Source: Ramlibacter paludis (lineage in GTDB: Bacteria; Pseudomonadota; Gammaproteobacteria; Burkholderiales; Burkholderiaceae_C). Taken from it: 64,000 nucleotides of DNA. The stretch is from the NCBI RefSeq assembly GCF_022012305.1, contig NZ_JAKLTM010000007.1, forward strand, positions 1-64,000, in the 5' to 3' direction. Under the pieces are notes generated by a model. That model saw only the letters and a list, made by a program, of their open reading frames with translations. It was not told the origin of the DNA and did no database searches. Of this stretch, positions 1 through 10,139 are shown piece by piece; within the stretch, counting starts at the first letter, position 1; each line of letters begins with the position of its first letter. The translations under genes were made by a program, and so were the position numbers.

Positions 1-107
1 CAGTAGGCCGAGCAGGACGATCAGCAGTTGACAGAACGCCCGTCATAGAAGGCTGTGGTGAGCGGCGCAGCCCGAACCGCAGCGATGCGCGCAGCGCCGC
101 GTTGCCC

Positions 108-132
108 AAAAAAAAGCGGCCCGCAGGCCGCT
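108..132 (-). terminator. Intrinsic terminator downstream of acnB
   Basis: Read on the minus strand, a 7-base-pair GC-rich stem (115-121 paired with 126-132, 4-base loop) is followed by a run of eight T residues (complement of 108-115). It lies 22 bases past the acnB stop codon, as expected for a Rho-independent terminator ending the leftward mdh-acnB transcript. Confidence 0.85.
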
Positions 133-154
133 TCCTTCCTGGCGCGCTTGCGCC

Positions 155-2746
155 TCAGGCCGTCACTTCCGCCGCCGCCTGCGCGTACTCGTCGATGCGG
201 TCGAAGTTCAGGTACTGGTACACCTTGTCGCCGTCCTTGTTGATCACGCCCATGTCGGCGTGGTACTCGGCCACCGTCGGGATGCGTCCGAGCTTCGAGG
301 CGATCGCCGCGAGTTCGGCCGAGGCCAGGAACACGTTGGTGTTCTTGCCCAGGCGATTGGGGAAGTTGCGGGTCGAGGTCGACACGACCGTCGCGCCTTC
401 CTTCACCTGCGCCTGGTTGCCCATGCACAGCGAGCAGCCGGGCATCTCGGTGCGCGCGCCGGCGCCGCCGAAGTTGGCGTAGTGGCCTTCCTTGGTCAGC
501 TGCTCGGCGTCCATGCGCGTCGGCGGCGCCACCCACAGCTTCACCGGGATGTCGCGCTTGCCTTCCAGCAGCGTCGACGCCGCGCGGAAGTGGCCGATGT
601 TGGTCATGCACGAACCGATGAAGACCTCGTCGATCTTCGTATCCTGCACCTGCGACAGCGGCTTCACGTCGTCCGGGTCGTTGGGGCAGCACAGCAGCGG
701 CTCGGTGATCTCGGCCAGGTCGATCTCGATCACGTGCGCGTACTCGGCATCCTTGTCGGCTTCCAGCAGCTTGGGATCGGCCAGCCAGGCTTCGACGGCG
801 GCGATGCGGCGCTCCAGCGAACGCTTGTCGGCGTAGCCCTGGGCGATCATGTTCTTCATCAGCACGACGTTGCTGGTGAGGTATTCCTTGATCGGCTCGG
901 GGTTCAGCTTCACGGTGCAGCCGGCGGCGGAGCGCTCGGCGGACGCGTCGGACAGCTCGAAGGCCTGTTCCACCTTCAGGTTCGGCAGGCCCTCGATCTC
1001 GAGAATGCGGCCGGAGAACTCGTTGATCTTGCCGGCCTTGGCCACGGTCAGCAGGCCCTGCTTGATGCCGTAGTAGGGAATGGCATGCACCAGGTCGCGC
1101 AGCGTGATGCCGGGCTGCATCTCGCCCTTGAAGCGCACCAGCACCGACTCGGGCATGTCCAGCGGCATCACGCCGGTGGCGGCCGCAAAGGCCACCAGGC
1201 CGGAACCGGCCGGGAAGCTGATGCCGATGGGGAAGCGCGTGTGGCTGTCGCCGCCGGTACCGACGGTGTCGGGCAGCAGCAGGCGGTTCAGCCACGAGTG
1301 GATCACGCCGTCGCCCGGCTTCAGCGCCACGCCGCCGCGGTTGCTGATGAAGGCCGGCAGCTCACGGTGCGTCTTCACGTCGACCGGCTTCGGGTAGGCC
1401 GCGGTGTGGCAGAAGGACTGCATCACCATGTCGGCGCTGAAGCCCAGGCAGGCCAGGTCCTTCAGCTCGTCGCGGGTCATCGGGCCGGTGGTGTCCTGCG
1501 AACCCACGGTGGTCATCTTCGGCTCGCAGTAGGTGCCCGGGCGGATGCCCTTGCCTTCCGGCAGGCCGCAGGCGCGGCCGACCATCTTCTGCGCCAGCGT
1601 GTAGCCCTTGCCGGAATCGGCAGGCGCCTTGGGCAGGCGGAACACGGTGGAAGGCTGCAGGCCCAGGAACTGGCGCGCGTTGGCGGTCAGGGAGCGGCCG
1701 ATGATCAGGTTGATGCGGCCGCCGGCGCGCACTTCGTCCAGCAGCACGTCGTTCTTCAGCTGGAAGCGCTCGATGACGGCGCCGTCGCGCTCGATGGTGC
1801 CTTCGTAGGGATAGATGTCGAGCACGTCGCCCATCTCGATCTTCGCGACGTCGACTTCGATCGGCAGCGCGCCGGAGTCTTCCTGCGTGTTGAAGAAGAT
1901 CGGGGCGATCTTGCCGCCCAGCGTGACGCCGCCGAAGCGCTTGTTCGGCACGAAGGGGATGTCCTGGCCGGTGGCCCAGATCACGCTGTTGGTGGCGGAC
2001 TTGCGGGAAGAACCCGTGCCTACCACGTCGCCGACGTAGGCAACCTGGTGGCCCTTGGCCTTGAGTTCCTCGATGAACTTCATCGGGCCGCGCTTGCCGT
2101 CTTCTTCCGGCGTGAAGGCCGCGCCGGGACGCGTGTTCTTCAGCATCGCCAGCGTGTGCAGCGGGATGTCGGGACGCGACCAGGCGTCCGGCGCCGGCGA
2201 CAGGTCGTCGGTGTTGGTTTCGCCGGGCACCTTGAACACGGTGACCGTGATCTTCTGCGGCACTTCCTGGCGGCTGGTGAACCACTCGGCGTCGGCCCAG
2301 CTCTGGATCACTTCCTTGGCGAAGGCGTTGTTGGCCTTGGCCTTCTCGGCGACGTCGTGGAAGAAGTCGAACATCAGCAGCGTCTTCTTCAGGCCGTCGG
2401 CGGCAACCTGGGCCACTTCGACGTCGTCCAGCAAATCGATGAGCGGCTTCACGTTGTAGCCGCCGACCATGGTGCCGAGCAGCTCGGTCGCCTTGGCCTT
2501 GGAGATCGCGTTCACGGAGATGTCCCCATGCGCCACGGCGGCCAGGAAGCTGGCCTTCACCTTGGCGGCGTCGTCCACGCCCGGCGGCACGCGGTTCGTC
2601 AGCAGGTCGAGCAGGAAGCCTTCTTCCTTCTCGGGCGACGACTTGATCAGCTCGATCAGGTCGGCGGTCTGCTTGGCGGACAGCGGCAGCGGGGGGATGC
2701 CGAGCGCGGCGCGCTCGGCAACGTGGGCAACGTAGGCTTGCAACAT
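155..2746 (-). CDS. acnB: Bifunctional aconitate hydratase 2 / 2-methylisocitrate dehydratase
   Basis: This 863-residue enzyme interconverts citrate and isocitrate in the TCA cycle; in the AcnB family it can also hydrate 2-methylaconitate. The length matches E. coli AcnB. The order is B-type: an N-terminal HEAT-like domain (about 1-160), the swivel domain next (about 170-390), then the Fe-S core. The iron-sulfur cysteines are in GSCMTN (about residue 711) and GCSLCMGN (about 770 and 773), and GDSHTRFP lies near 500. The ATG at 2746 is chosen because it starts the conserved [16 protein letters not shown] segment and follows a GGAGAAG ribosome site; a longer open frame upstream overlaps the preceding gene and is not conserved. 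It is the last gene of the leftward mdh group, 17 bases after the preceding gene. Confidence 0.97.
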   Translation of the reverse strand: MLQAYVAHVAERAALGIPPLPLSAKQTADLIELIKSSPEKEEGFLLDLLTNRVPPGVDDAAKVKASFLAAVAHGDISVNAISKAKATELLGTMVGGYNVKPLIDLLDDVEVAQVAADGLKKTLLMFDFFHDVAEKAKANNAFAKEVIQSWADAEWFTSRQEVPQKITVTVFKVPGETNTDDLSPAPDAWSRPDIPLHTLAMLKNTRPGAAFTPEEDGKRGPMKFIEELKAKGHQVAYVGDVVGTGSSRKSATNSVIWATGQDIPFVPNKRFGGVTLGGKIAPIFFNTQEDSGALPIEVDVAKIEMGDVLDIYPYEGTIERDGAVIERFQLKNDVLLDEVRAGGRINLIIGRSLTANARQFLGLQPSTVFRLPKAPADSGKGYTLAQKMVGRACGLPEGKGIRPGTYCEPKMTTVGSQDTTGPMTRDELKDLACLGFSADMVMQSFCHTAAYPKPVDVKTHRELPAFISNRGGVALKPGDGVIHSWLNRLLLPDTVGTGGDSHTRFPIGISFPAGSGLVAFAAATGVMPLDMPESVLVRFKGEMQPGITLRDLVHAIPYYGIKQGLLTVAKAGKINEFSGRILEIEGLPNLKVEQAFELSDASAERSAAGCTVKLNPEPIKEYLTSNVVLMKNMIAQGYADKRSLERRIAAVEAWLADPKLLEADKDAEYAHVIEIDLAEITEPLLCCPNDPDDVKPLSQVQDTKIDEVFIGSCMTNIGHFRAASTLLEGKRDIPVKLWVAPPTRMDAEQLTKEGHYANFGGAGARTEMPGCSLCMGNQAQVKEGATVVSTSTRNFPNRLGKNTNVFLASAELAAIASKLGRIPTVAEYHADMGVINKDGDKVYQYLNFDRIDEYAQAAAEVTA

Positions 2747-2763
2747 GGGGACTTCTCCGTGGG

Positions 2764-3324
2764 TCAGGACGCCGGCTTGGCCGGCGCGGGTTCTAGGATG
2801 TTGACGGCCGGCCGGGACTTCATTTCCTCGGCGAACTTGGCCTGCTCGGGGCTCTGGCATTCGTCGGCGAGACGCTTGCCTTCCTTCTGGTTCATCAGCA
2901 TCGACTTGTTGGCGATCTGCAGGAACAGCGCGCCGCGCTCCGGGTCTTCCAGGCGGATGGCGCCGGTGCGGCTTTCCACCGGGTGCATCACGAAGCGGTT
3001 GATGCCGTGCGTGACGAGGAAGTAGCCTTCGCGCTTGCGGGCCTTGATGACGACCTTGGCGCCCAGCTCGCAGGGGATGTCGCCGACGTAGACGCGCTTG
3101 GCGATCTCGAGTTCGGCCGGGGTCAGCTTGTCGGTGGGATCGGCATCCTCCAGCGGAATGCCGACCTCGATGGCCTCGCGGCGGCTGGTGTGCGCCGGCT
3201 TGGCGGCCGCGGGCTTCGTGGCCGCCGGCTTCTTGGCGGCCGGCTTGGCCGCCGGTGCCGCGGTCTGGGCCAGGCCGGCCGTGGACAGCGAAGCGAACAG
3301 GATCGTGGCAATCAGGAATCTCAT
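2764..3324 (-). CDS. Small secreted protein with Ala/Lys/Pro-rich linker, function unknown
   Basis: This 186-residue protein belongs to no family I can name. It begins with a clear Sec signal peptide ([20 protein letters not shown]), so it is probably periplasmic. Residues about 21-48 are a low-complexity linker of alanine, proline and lysine. A compact domain follows (about 50-175) with a single cysteine (GDIPCELG) and a basic stretch ([10 protein letters not shown]). It lies 18 bases after the CitE-like gene and 17 bases before acnB, so it is probably co-transcribed with TCA enzymes. Its role there is unknown; conservation of this position in relatives would suggest a functional link. Confidence 0.8.
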   Translation of the reverse strand: MRFLIATILFASLSTAGLAQTAAPAAKPAAKKPAATKPAAAKPAHTSRREAIEVGIPLEDADPTDKLTPAELEIAKRVYVGDIPCELGAKVVIKARKREGYFLVTHGINRFVMHPVESRTGAIRLEDPERGALFLQIANKSMLMNQKEGKRLADECQSPEQAKFAEEMKSRPAVNILEPAPAKPAS

Positions 3325-3342
3325 GACGTCTCTCCTTATGGA

Positions 3343-4332
3343 CTAGGGACGCGCGGCAACGAACCAGCCGCGCGCTTCTGCGGGGAGCTCCCTCCCGGTC
3401 CCATGTGCCCTCTCCAGCACCTGCCAGTAGTAGCGGTAGCTCGCCCTGTCCTCCAGTTTGCCGTCGAAACTGATGGGTGCCCAGCCGGCGGCCTGGGCGG
3501 CGTGAAGGAGTTGTGACGCCTTGTGTATTTCGTCCGCGGCCGGAGCGAACACTTCCAGGATCGGCCTGATCTGGTCAGGGTGGATCGACCACATGCGGGT
3601 GTAACCGAACTCGTTGGCTGCGCGCGACGCCGCGGCGCGGAAAGCCGCCTGGTCCTTGAATTCCGTCACCACGCCATGCGAAGGCACCTTGCCGTGCGCA
3701 TGGCAGGCCGACGAAATTTCCAGCTTGGCGCGCACCACCAGCGGGTGCGTGAACTGGCCCTGCACACCCATGCCGTGCGAGGGAATCGCGCCGCCGTGGG
3801 CGGAGACGAAATCCATCAGGCCGAAGCTGAGCGACTGCATGCGCGGGTGCGCGGCGATGTCGAAGGCACGATGCACCGCGGCCGGCGACTCGATCAGGCC
3901 CTGCAGCGACAGCTGCTTCGCGCCGGCGGCGTCCAGCGCCTTGGCCGCGCGTTCCACGTCGGCGGCCGACTCCACCTTGGGCACCATGATGTGCACCAGG
4001 CGGTGGCCCGCCTTGCCGGCAATCGTCGCGATGTCGTCGTCGAAGGCCGGATGGTCGACCGGGTGCACCCGCACCGCGACCCGCGCAGCCGGCGCGGCAT
4101 TCAGCGCGAGCTCCACCACCAGCGCCGCGTGTTCCTTCTCCCCGCCGACCGGCGCGCCGTCCTCGCAATCGAGCGTGACGTCGAACACGCAGGCACCGTA
4201 CTCCTGCGTCATCTCGGCCTGCAGCTGCAGGCTCTTGCGCATGCGCGCCTCGACGCCGCTGTAGTGGTCGCACACCGGCAGGGCGCCGGTGCGCGCCTGG
4301 GCGCCGAGGAGGATTTCGCGGGGGTGGGTCAT
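3343..4332 (-). CDS. HpcH/HpaI aldolase / citrate lyase beta (CitE-like) family protein
   Basis: This 329-residue TIM-barrel protein belongs to the CitE/HpcH superfamily, whose members cleave or form C-C bonds of CoA thioesters or 2-oxo acids using a divalent metal. The family pattern is visible: [12 protein letters not shown] supplies acidic residues, then [14 protein letters not shown], a [10 protein letters not shown] strand, the LIESPAAV strand with the metal-binding Glu, and a C-terminal MWSIHPDQI motif. No citrate lyase alpha or gamma subunits are nearby, so it is not part of classical citrate lyase. A malyl-CoA or citramalyl-CoA lyase-like role is possible but unproven. It lies 37 bases after mdh in the same orientation, suggesting coupling to C4/C5 acid metabolism. 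Confidence 0.85.
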   Translation of the reverse strand: MTHPREILLGAQARTGALPVCDHYSGVEARMRKSLQLQAEMTQEYGACVFDVTLDCEDGAPVGGEKEHAALVVELALNAAPAARVAVRVHPVDHPAFDDDIATIAGKAGHRLVHIMVPKVESAADVERAAKALDAAGAKQLSLQGLIESPAAVHRAFDIAAHPRMQSLSFGLMDFVSAHGGAIPSHGMGVQGQFTHPLVVRAKLEISSACHAHGKVPSHGVVTEFKDQAAFRAAASRAANEFGYTRMWSIHPDQIRPILEVFAPAADEIHKASQLLHAAQAAGWAPISFDGKLEDRASYRYYWQVLERAHGTGRELPAEARGWFVAARP

Positions 4333-4341
4333 CGGAGATGG

Positions 4342-4362
4342 ATCCCGGGCCGAGCCCGGGAT
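4342..4362. repeat. REP-like hairpin between mdh and the CitE-like gene
   Basis: A perfect 9-base inverted repeat (ATCCCGGGC, loop CGA, GCCCGGGAT) lies in the 37-base mdh-citE junction. It resembles one arm of the compound repeat at 25283-25367. In the transcript it would form a very stable hairpin just 3' of mdh, and might protect the mdh mRNA or reduce read-through. There is no T run, so it is not a terminator. Confidence 0.6.
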
Positions 4363-4369
4363 GGCGCCA

Positions 4370-5356
<987 letters not shown>

Positions 5357-5470
5357 GGGGAAATCTCCGAAGGAAGGTTGCTTGGAAGCAGTGTTGCGGG
5401 CCGGTCGGCAGGCTGCGCCGGCCCTGCTGGAAAGCCCGCGAGTTTACCCTTGGCCGCCGCCTCGGTCAAT

Positions 5471-5498
5471 TTGTCTTATGTCTTATATAAGATATGAT
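5471..5498 (+). promoter_or_regulatory. gntR/sdh promoter with embedded palindromic operator; shared divergent control region with mdh
   Basis: TTGTCT (5471-5476) and TATGAT (5493-5498) form a good sigma-70 promoter with a 16-base spacer. The perfect 12-base palindrome TCTTATATAAGA occupies 5481-5492, filling most of the spacer, and a further half-site TCTTAT lies at 5474-5479. A protein bound here would block RNA polymerase at this promoter and could also control the divergent mdh transcript. The obvious candidate ligand is the adjacent GntR-type regulator. Start points and binding are inferred, not shown. Confidence 0.6.
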
Positions 5499-5512
5499 TC
5501 GCCGGAAGTCCA

Positions 5513-6295
5513 ATGGCCGCCCAGCAGATGCCACCGCCCGCCGAAAGCGCGCCCCTCCCCGAGGCGGCGACGCCGGCATTCAGCCCGCTGTACCAGCAGA
5601 TCAAGGGGCTGATCCTGCAAAGCCTGGAGGCCGGCGAATGGAAGCCGGGCGAGGCGATCCCCAGCGAAATGGAGCTCGCCGCGCGCTTCCGCGTGAGCCA
5701 GGGCACGGTGCGCAAGGCGATCGACGAACTCGCGGCCGAGAACCTGGTGGTGCGCCGCCAGGGCAAGGGCACTTTCGTCGCCACGCACGCCGAGCACCAC
5801 GTGCGCTACCGCTTCCTGAAGCTGATGCCCGATAGCGGCGACCGCGACGCCGAAGGGCCCGCCTCCCGCACCATCCTCGAATGCAAGCGCGTGCGCGCCA
5901 GCGCCGAGATCGCGCGCGGCCTGCAGCTGCGCACCGGCGACGCGGTGATGCAGGTGCGGCGCATCCTCGCCTTCGGCGGCGTCGCCACCATCCTGGAAGA
6001 CTTCTGGCTGCCGGGCAACACTTTCAAGGGGCTGACGGCGGAGCAGATGGCGAACTTCCAGGGCCCGACCTACGCCCTGTTCGAACTCGAGTTCGGCGTG
6101 CGCATGGTGCGCGCTGAGGAGAAGATCCGCGCCGTCATGCCCGACGAGCAGCAGGCGCAGCTGCTGCAGCTGCCGCCGCACATGCCGCTGCTCTCGGTGG
6201 AACGCCTTTCCTACACCTACAACGACGTGCCGATGGAGCTGCGCCGCGGCCTCTATCGCACCGACACGCATCACTATCGCAACGACCTGAGTTGA
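5513..6295 (+). CDS. GntR family transcriptional regulator (HutC-type, UTRA domain)
   Basis: This 260-residue regulator has an N-terminal winged helix-turn-helix (about 25-95, with PSEMELAARFRVSQGTVRKA as recognition region and a RRQGKGTFV wing) and a C-terminal UTRA effector domain (about 110-255, ending RRGLYRTDTHHYRND). HutC-type regulators bind short palindromes and release them on binding a small carboxylate, sugar or amino acid. It is divergent from mdh and directly precedes sdhCDAB-gltA, so control of TCA genes is the natural inference. The start ATG follows GGAAG and lies only 15 bases after the candidate -10 box, giving a very short leader. The ligand is unknown. Confidence 0.9.
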   Translation: MAAQQMPPPAESAPLPEAATPAFSPLYQQIKGLILQSLEAGEWKPGEAIPSEMELAARFRVSQGTVRKAIDELAAENLVVRRQGKGTFVATHAEHHVRYRFLKLMPDSGDRDAEGPASRTILECKRVRASAEIARGLQLRTGDAVMQVRRILAFGGVATILEDFWLPGNTFKGLTAEQMANFQGPTYALFELEFGVRMVRAEEKIRAVMPDEQQAQLLQLPPHMPLLSVERLSYTYNDVPMELRRGLYRTDTHHYRNDLS

Positions 6296-6420
6296 ACGGG
6301 CCGCCGGGAGAAAACGCGGTCTCCGGTATCAATGTGTTGCGTTGCAATAGAATTTTGGGTTGTCCGCATCCCCCGACCTTCCTTTCTCCCCCGCATGCCT
6401 TCCCTGAAAGAAACCACGAC

Positions 6421-6849
6421 ATGACGACAGAGCTCGCCAAGAAGCGGCCGGAGTTCCGCAACATCAATGCCTTCACCGACCTGCCGACCTACCGCCTGCC
6501 GGCGGCCGGCTGGGTGTCGATCCTGCACCGCGTGAGCGGCGTGCTGATGTTCGTGCTGCTGCCCTTCATCATCTGGATCTTCGACAAGTCGGTGTCTTCG
6601 GAGGTCGGCTACAACAAGTTCCGCTTCGCCTTCGCCAACGGCGGCTGGGGCATCCTGCTCAAGCTGGTGGCGCTGGCCCTGATCTGGGCCTACCTGCACC
6701 ACTTCATCGCCGGCATCCGCCACCTGTGGATGGACGTGAGCCACAAGGCGGTGAGCAAGTCCTTCGGCGCCACCTCGGCGACCGTCACGCTGGTGCTCAG
6801 CCTGCTGCTGACGCTCGCGCTGGGCCTCAAGCTGTTCGGCGTCTACTGA
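6421..6849 (+). CDS. sdhC: Succinate dehydrogenase cytochrome b556 subunit
   Basis: This 142-residue inner-membrane subunit of complex II helps bind haem b and ubiquinone. Three hydrophobic helices are visible: GVLMFVLLPFIIWIF, ILLKLVALALIWAYLHHFIAG and VTLVLSLLLTLALGL. The family signature RPEFRNINAF..YRLPAAGWVSILHRVSGV is at the N terminus, and histidines in LHHFIAGIRH are candidate haem ligands. The ATG at 6421 begins MTTELAKKRP; a longer frame from 6292 would add a non-conserved 43-residue extension. A 125-base gap separates it from gntR; a TAGAAT -10-like box (6348-6353) there lacks a convincing -35. Confidence 0.95.
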   Translation: MTTELAKKRPEFRNINAFTDLPTYRLPAAGWVSILHRVSGVLMFVLLPFIIWIFDKSVSSEVGYNKFRFAFANGGWGILLKLVALALIWAYLHHFIAGIRHLWMDVSHKAVSKSFGATSATVTLVLSLLLTLALGLKLFGVY

Positions 6850-6868
6850 AGCAAACGGAGCACACAAC

Positions 6869-7234
6869 ATGGCAGTCAACTACGGCTCCAAGCGCATCGT
6901 CACCGGCGCGCACTACGGCACCCGCGACTGGCTCGCGCAGCGCGTCACCGCCGCCCTGATGGCGGTCTTCACCCTCGCCGTGCTGGTGCAGGTGATCTTC
7001 ACCCGCGGTCCCCTGGACTACGTCAAGTGGGCCGGCATCTACGCGAGCCAGCCGATGAAGATGCTGACCTTCGCCACCATCGTCGGCCTGCTGTACCACG
7101 TGTGGGTCGGCATGCGCGACGTGCTCATGGACTATGTCAAGCCCGTGGGCGTTCGCCTGGTGCTGCAGATCCTGGTCATCGTGTGGCTGGTCGGCTGCGC
7201 GGGCTGGGCGATCCAGGTCCTCTGGCGGGTTTGA
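6869..7234 (+). CDS. sdhD: Succinate dehydrogenase membrane anchor subunit
   Basis: This 121-residue hydrophobic subunit completes the membrane anchor with SdhC. Three transmembrane segments are visible: VTAALMAVFTLAVLVQVIF, MLTFATIVGLLYHVWVGM, and VLQILVIVWLVGCAGWAI. The histidine in LLYHVWVGMRDVLMDYVKP is the conserved candidate haem ligand. It lies 19 bases after sdhC and 11 bases before sdhA. Confidence 0.94.
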   Translation: MAVNYGSKRIVTGAHYGTRDWLAQRVTAALMAVFTLAVLVQVIFTRGPLDYVKWAGIYASQPMKMLTFATIVGLLYHVWVGMRDVLMDYVKPVGVRLVLQILVIVWLVGCAGWAIQVLWRV

Positions 7235-7245
7235 GAAGAAACAAC

Positions 7246-9054
7246 ATGAGCTACACCACCAGCAACATCACCACCCGCAAGTTCGACGTCGTCATCGTCG
7301 GCGCCGGCGGCTCCGGCATGCGCGCCTCGCTCCAGCTCTCGCTGGCCGGCCTGAACGTCGCCGTGCTCTCCAAGGTCTTCCCGACCCGCTCGCACACCGT
7401 GGCCGCCCAGGGCGGCATCGGCGCGTCGCTGGGCAACATGTCGGAAGACAACTGGCACTACCACTTCTACGATACCGTCAAGGGCTCCGACTGGCTCGGC
7501 GACCAGGACGCGATCGAGTTCATGTGCCGTGAAGCGCCGAAGGTCGTCTACGAGCTCGAGCACTTCGGCATGCCCTTCGACCGCAACCCGGACGGCACGA
7601 TCTACCAGCGCCCGTTCGGCGGCCACACCGCCAACTACGGCGAGAAGCCGGTGCAGCGCGCCTGCGCCGCGGCCGACCGCACCGGCCACGCCATGCTGCA
7701 CACGCTGTACCAGCAGAACGTCAAGGCCAAGACCAGCTTCTTCGTCGAGTGGATGGCGCTGGACCTGGTGCGTGACGCCGAAGGCGACGTGGTCGGCGTG
7801 ACCGCCCTCGAGATGGAAACCGGCGACCTGCACGTGCTGCACGCCAAGACCGTGCTGCTGGCCACCGGCGGCGCCGGCCGCATCTTCCAGGCTTCCACCA
7901 ACGCCTTCATCAACACCGGCGACGGCCTGGGCATGGCGGCGCGCGCCGGCATCCCGCTGGAAGACATGGAGTTCTGGCAGTTCCACCCGACCGGCGTGGC
8001 CGGCGCCGGCGTGCTGCTGACAGAAGGCTGCCGCGGCGAAGGCGCGATCCTGCTGAACAGCAACGGCGAGCGCTTCATGGAGCGCTATGCCCCCACGCTG
8101 AAGGACCTGGCGCCGCGCGACTTCGTCTCCCGCTCGATGGACCAGGAGATCAAGGAAGGGCGCGGCTGCGGCCCCAACAAGGACTACGTGCTGCTCAAGC
8201 TCGACCACCTGGGCGCCGACACCATCCACAAGCGCCTGCCCTCGGTGTACGAGATCGGCGTGAACTTCGCCAACGTCGACATCACCCGCGAGCCGATCCC
8301 GGTCGTGCCCACCATCCACTACCAGATGGGCGGCATCCCGACCAACATCCACGGCCAGGTGGTGGCGCAGCAGAACGGCAGCGACAACGACCCGGTCAAC
8401 GGGCTGTACGCGGTGGGCGAATGCTCCTGCGTCAGCGTGCACGGCGCCAACCGCCTGGGCACCAACTCGCTGCTGGACCTGCTGGTCTTCGGCAAGGCCG
8501 CCGGCAACCACATCGTCGAATTCGCCAGCAAGACCAAGTCGCACAAGCCGCTGCCGGCCAATCCCGCCGCGCAGACGCTGGAGCGCCTGAATCGCCTGGA
8601 CAACACCTCCTCCGGCGAGTACTCGCAGGACGTGGCCAACGACATCCGCTCGGCCATGCAGGCGCACGCGGGCGTGTTCCGCACCCAGGCCAGCATGGAC
8701 GAAGGCGTGCGCAAGATCGCCGCCATCCGCGGCCGCGTGAACGCCATCGAGCTGAAGGACAAGTCGCGCGTGTTCAACACGGCCCGCGTGGAAGCGCTGG
8801 AAGTCGAGAACCTGATCGAGGCCGCGCAGGCGACCATCGAGTCGGCCGCCGCCCGCAAGGAATGCCGCGGCGCCCACACGGTGAACGACTACGAGCGTCC
8901 CGCCGACGACCCGAAGACGCCGCTGGGCCGCAACGACGCCGAGTGGATGAAGCATTCGCTGTGGTACAGCGAAGGCAACCGCCTGGCCTACAAGCCGGTC
9001 AGGCTGAAGCCGCTGACGGTGGACTCGGTCCCGCCCAAGGTGCGGACGTTCTGA
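7246..9054 (+). CDS. sdhA: Succinate dehydrogenase flavoprotein subunit
   Basis: This 602-residue subunit carries covalently bound FAD and oxidises succinate to fumarate. The dinucleotide fold is VVIVGAGGSGMRASL; His50 in TRSHTVAAQGG is the expected FAD attachment site. The active-site regions HPTGVAGAGVLLTEGCRGEG and the late FAD-binding GANRLGTNSLLDLLVFG are intact. The ATG at 7246 follows GAGAAG; the open frame extends 5' into sdhD but that extension is not conserved. It passes electrons to SdhB. Confidence 0.97.
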   Translation: MSYTTSNITTRKFDVVIVGAGGSGMRASLQLSLAGLNVAVLSKVFPTRSHTVAAQGGIGASLGNMSEDNWHYHFYDTVKGSDWLGDQDAIEFMCREAPKVVYELEHFGMPFDRNPDGTIYQRPFGGHTANYGEKPVQRACAAADRTGHAMLHTLYQQNVKAKTSFFVEWMALDLVRDAEGDVVGVTALEMETGDLHVLHAKTVLLATGGAGRIFQASTNAFINTGDGLGMAARAGIPLEDMEFWQFHPTGVAGAGVLLTEGCRGEGAILLNSNGERFMERYAPTLKDLAPRDFVSRSMDQEIKEGRGCGPNKDYVLLKLDHLGADTIHKRLPSVYEIGVNFANVDITREPIPVVPTIHYQMGGIPTNIHGQVVAQQNGSDNDPVNGLYAVGECSCVSVHGANRLGTNSLLDLLVFGKAAGNHIVEFASKTKSHKPLPANPAAQTLERLNRLDNTSSGEYSQDVANDIRSAMQAHAGVFRTQASMDEGVRKIAAIRGRVNAIELKDKSRVFNTARVEALEVENLIEAAQATIESAAARKECRGAHTVNDYERPADDPKTPLGRNDAEWMKHSLWYSEGNRLAYKPVRLKPLTVDSVPPKVRTF

Positions 9055-9108
9055 TTACGTACTTCTGCTGACTTCGACTGCGCCTAGATTCATAGATACG
9101 GACACCAA

Positions 9109-9816
9109 ATGCAAAAACGCACCTTCCACATCTACCGCTACGACCCGGACAAGGACGCCAAGCCGTACATGCAGACGGTGGAGATCGAGCTGGAAGGCAA
9201 CGAGCGCATGCTGCTCGACGCCCTGATGAAGCTCAAGCAGCAGGACCCGACGATCTCCTTCCGGCGCTCCTGCCGCGAAGGCGTCTGCGGCTCCGACGCG
9301 ATGAACATCAACGGCAAGAACGGCCTGGCCTGCCTGACCAACCTGCGCGCGCTGGGCGACAAGCCGATCACGCTCAAGCCGCTGCCGGGCCTGCCGGTCG
9401 TGCGCGACCTGATCGTCGACATGACGCAGTTCTTCAAGCAGTACCACTCGATCAAGCCCTACCTGGTCAACGAGCAGATCCCGCCCGAGAAGGAGCGCCT
9501 GCAGTCGCCCGAGGAGCGCGAGGAGCTCAACGGCCTGTACGAGTGCATCCTGTGCGCGAGCTGCTCCACCAGCTGCCCCAGCTTCTGGTGGAACCCGGAC
9601 AAGTTCGTCGGCCCCGCCGGCCTGCTGCAGGCCTACCGCTTCATCGCCGACAGCCGCGACGAAGCCACCGCCGAACGCCTGGACAACCTGGAAGACCCGT
9701 ACCGCCTGTTCCGCTGCCACACCATCATGAACTGCGTGGACGTGTGCCCGAAGGGACTGAACCCGACGATGGCCATCGGCAAGATCAAGGAATTGATGGT
9801 CCGCCGGGCCGTCTGA
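9109..9816 (+). CDS. sdhB: Succinate dehydrogenase iron-sulfur subunit
   Basis: This 235-residue electron-transfer subunit carries three Fe-S centres. The 2Fe-2S ligands are Cys55, Cys60, Asp63 and Cys75, the same Asp-containing pattern as E. coli SdhB. The 4Fe-4S and 3Fe-4S motifs are CILCASCSTSCPSFWW and CHTIMNCVDVCPKGLNP. It lies 54 bases after sdhA and 11 bases before sdhE. Confidence 0.97.
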   Translation: MQKRTFHIYRYDPDKDAKPYMQTVEIELEGNERMLLDALMKLKQQDPTISFRRSCREGVCGSDAMNINGKNGLACLTNLRALGDKPITLKPLPGLPVVRDLIVDMTQFFKQYHSIKPYLVNEQIPPEKERLQSPEEREELNGLYECILCASCSTSCPSFWWNPDKFVGPAGLLQAYRFIADSRDEATAERLDNLEDPYRLFRCHTIMNCVDVCPKGLNPTMAIGKIKELMVRRAV

Positions 9817-9827
9817 AGAAGAAAGAA

Positions 9828-10121
9828 ATGGAAGCGCTGCTCGACGAACGGGGTCTCAGCAAGCTGCGCTGGCGCTGCCGGCGCGGCTTGCTGGAAAATG
9901 ACCTCTTCATCGAGCGGTTCTTCGACCGACACGCCGCGAGCCTGACCGTGAAGCAGGCCGAGGCGCTGGGCGCATTGATGGACCTGGCCGACAACGACCT
10001 GCTGGACCTGCTGCTGCGGCGCAAGGAACCGGCGGGCGAACTGGCCGGGGACGAGGTGAGGAAAGTGCTGGAGATGCTGCGCGTGCCCGCGGCCGCATCA
10101 TCGCCGGTTGTTGGGCATTGA
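9828..10121 (+). CDS. sdhE: FAD assembly factor SdhE
   Basis: This 97-residue protein belongs to the SdhE/YgfY family, which promotes covalent attachment of FAD to SdhA. The hallmark RGxxE motif is present in WRCRRGLLENDLFIERFF. The ATG at 9828 begins MEALLDERGLSKLRW; the frame is open further 5' inside sdhB but the family start is here. Placement between sdhB and gltA fits its job of maturing the complex encoded just upstream. Confidence 0.93.
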   Translation: MEALLDERGLSKLRWRCRRGLLENDLFIERFFDRHAASLTVKQAEALGALMDLADNDLLDLLLRRKEPAGELAGDEVRKVLEMLRVPAAASSPVVGH

Positions 10122-10139
10122 ATTTACAGGAACGAAACC

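Noticed and set aside
1-107. Possible gene fragment at the left edge; one minus-strand frame reads a short hydrophobic stretch (FCQLLIVLLGLL)
   Set aside because: Only about 15 codons are visible, with no start codon or ribosome site, so no gene can be supported. A decayed repeat relative overlaps part of it.
260-3025. A 921-codon open frame on the plus strand opposite acnB
   Set aside because: Antisense shadow of acnB with a His/Leu/Ala/Arg/Gly-rich translation typical of reversed high-GC genes; no recognisable motif or ribosome site.
3343-4332. Classical citrate lyase operon
   Set aside because: Only a CitE-like protein is present; citC, citD, citF and citG homologues are absent.
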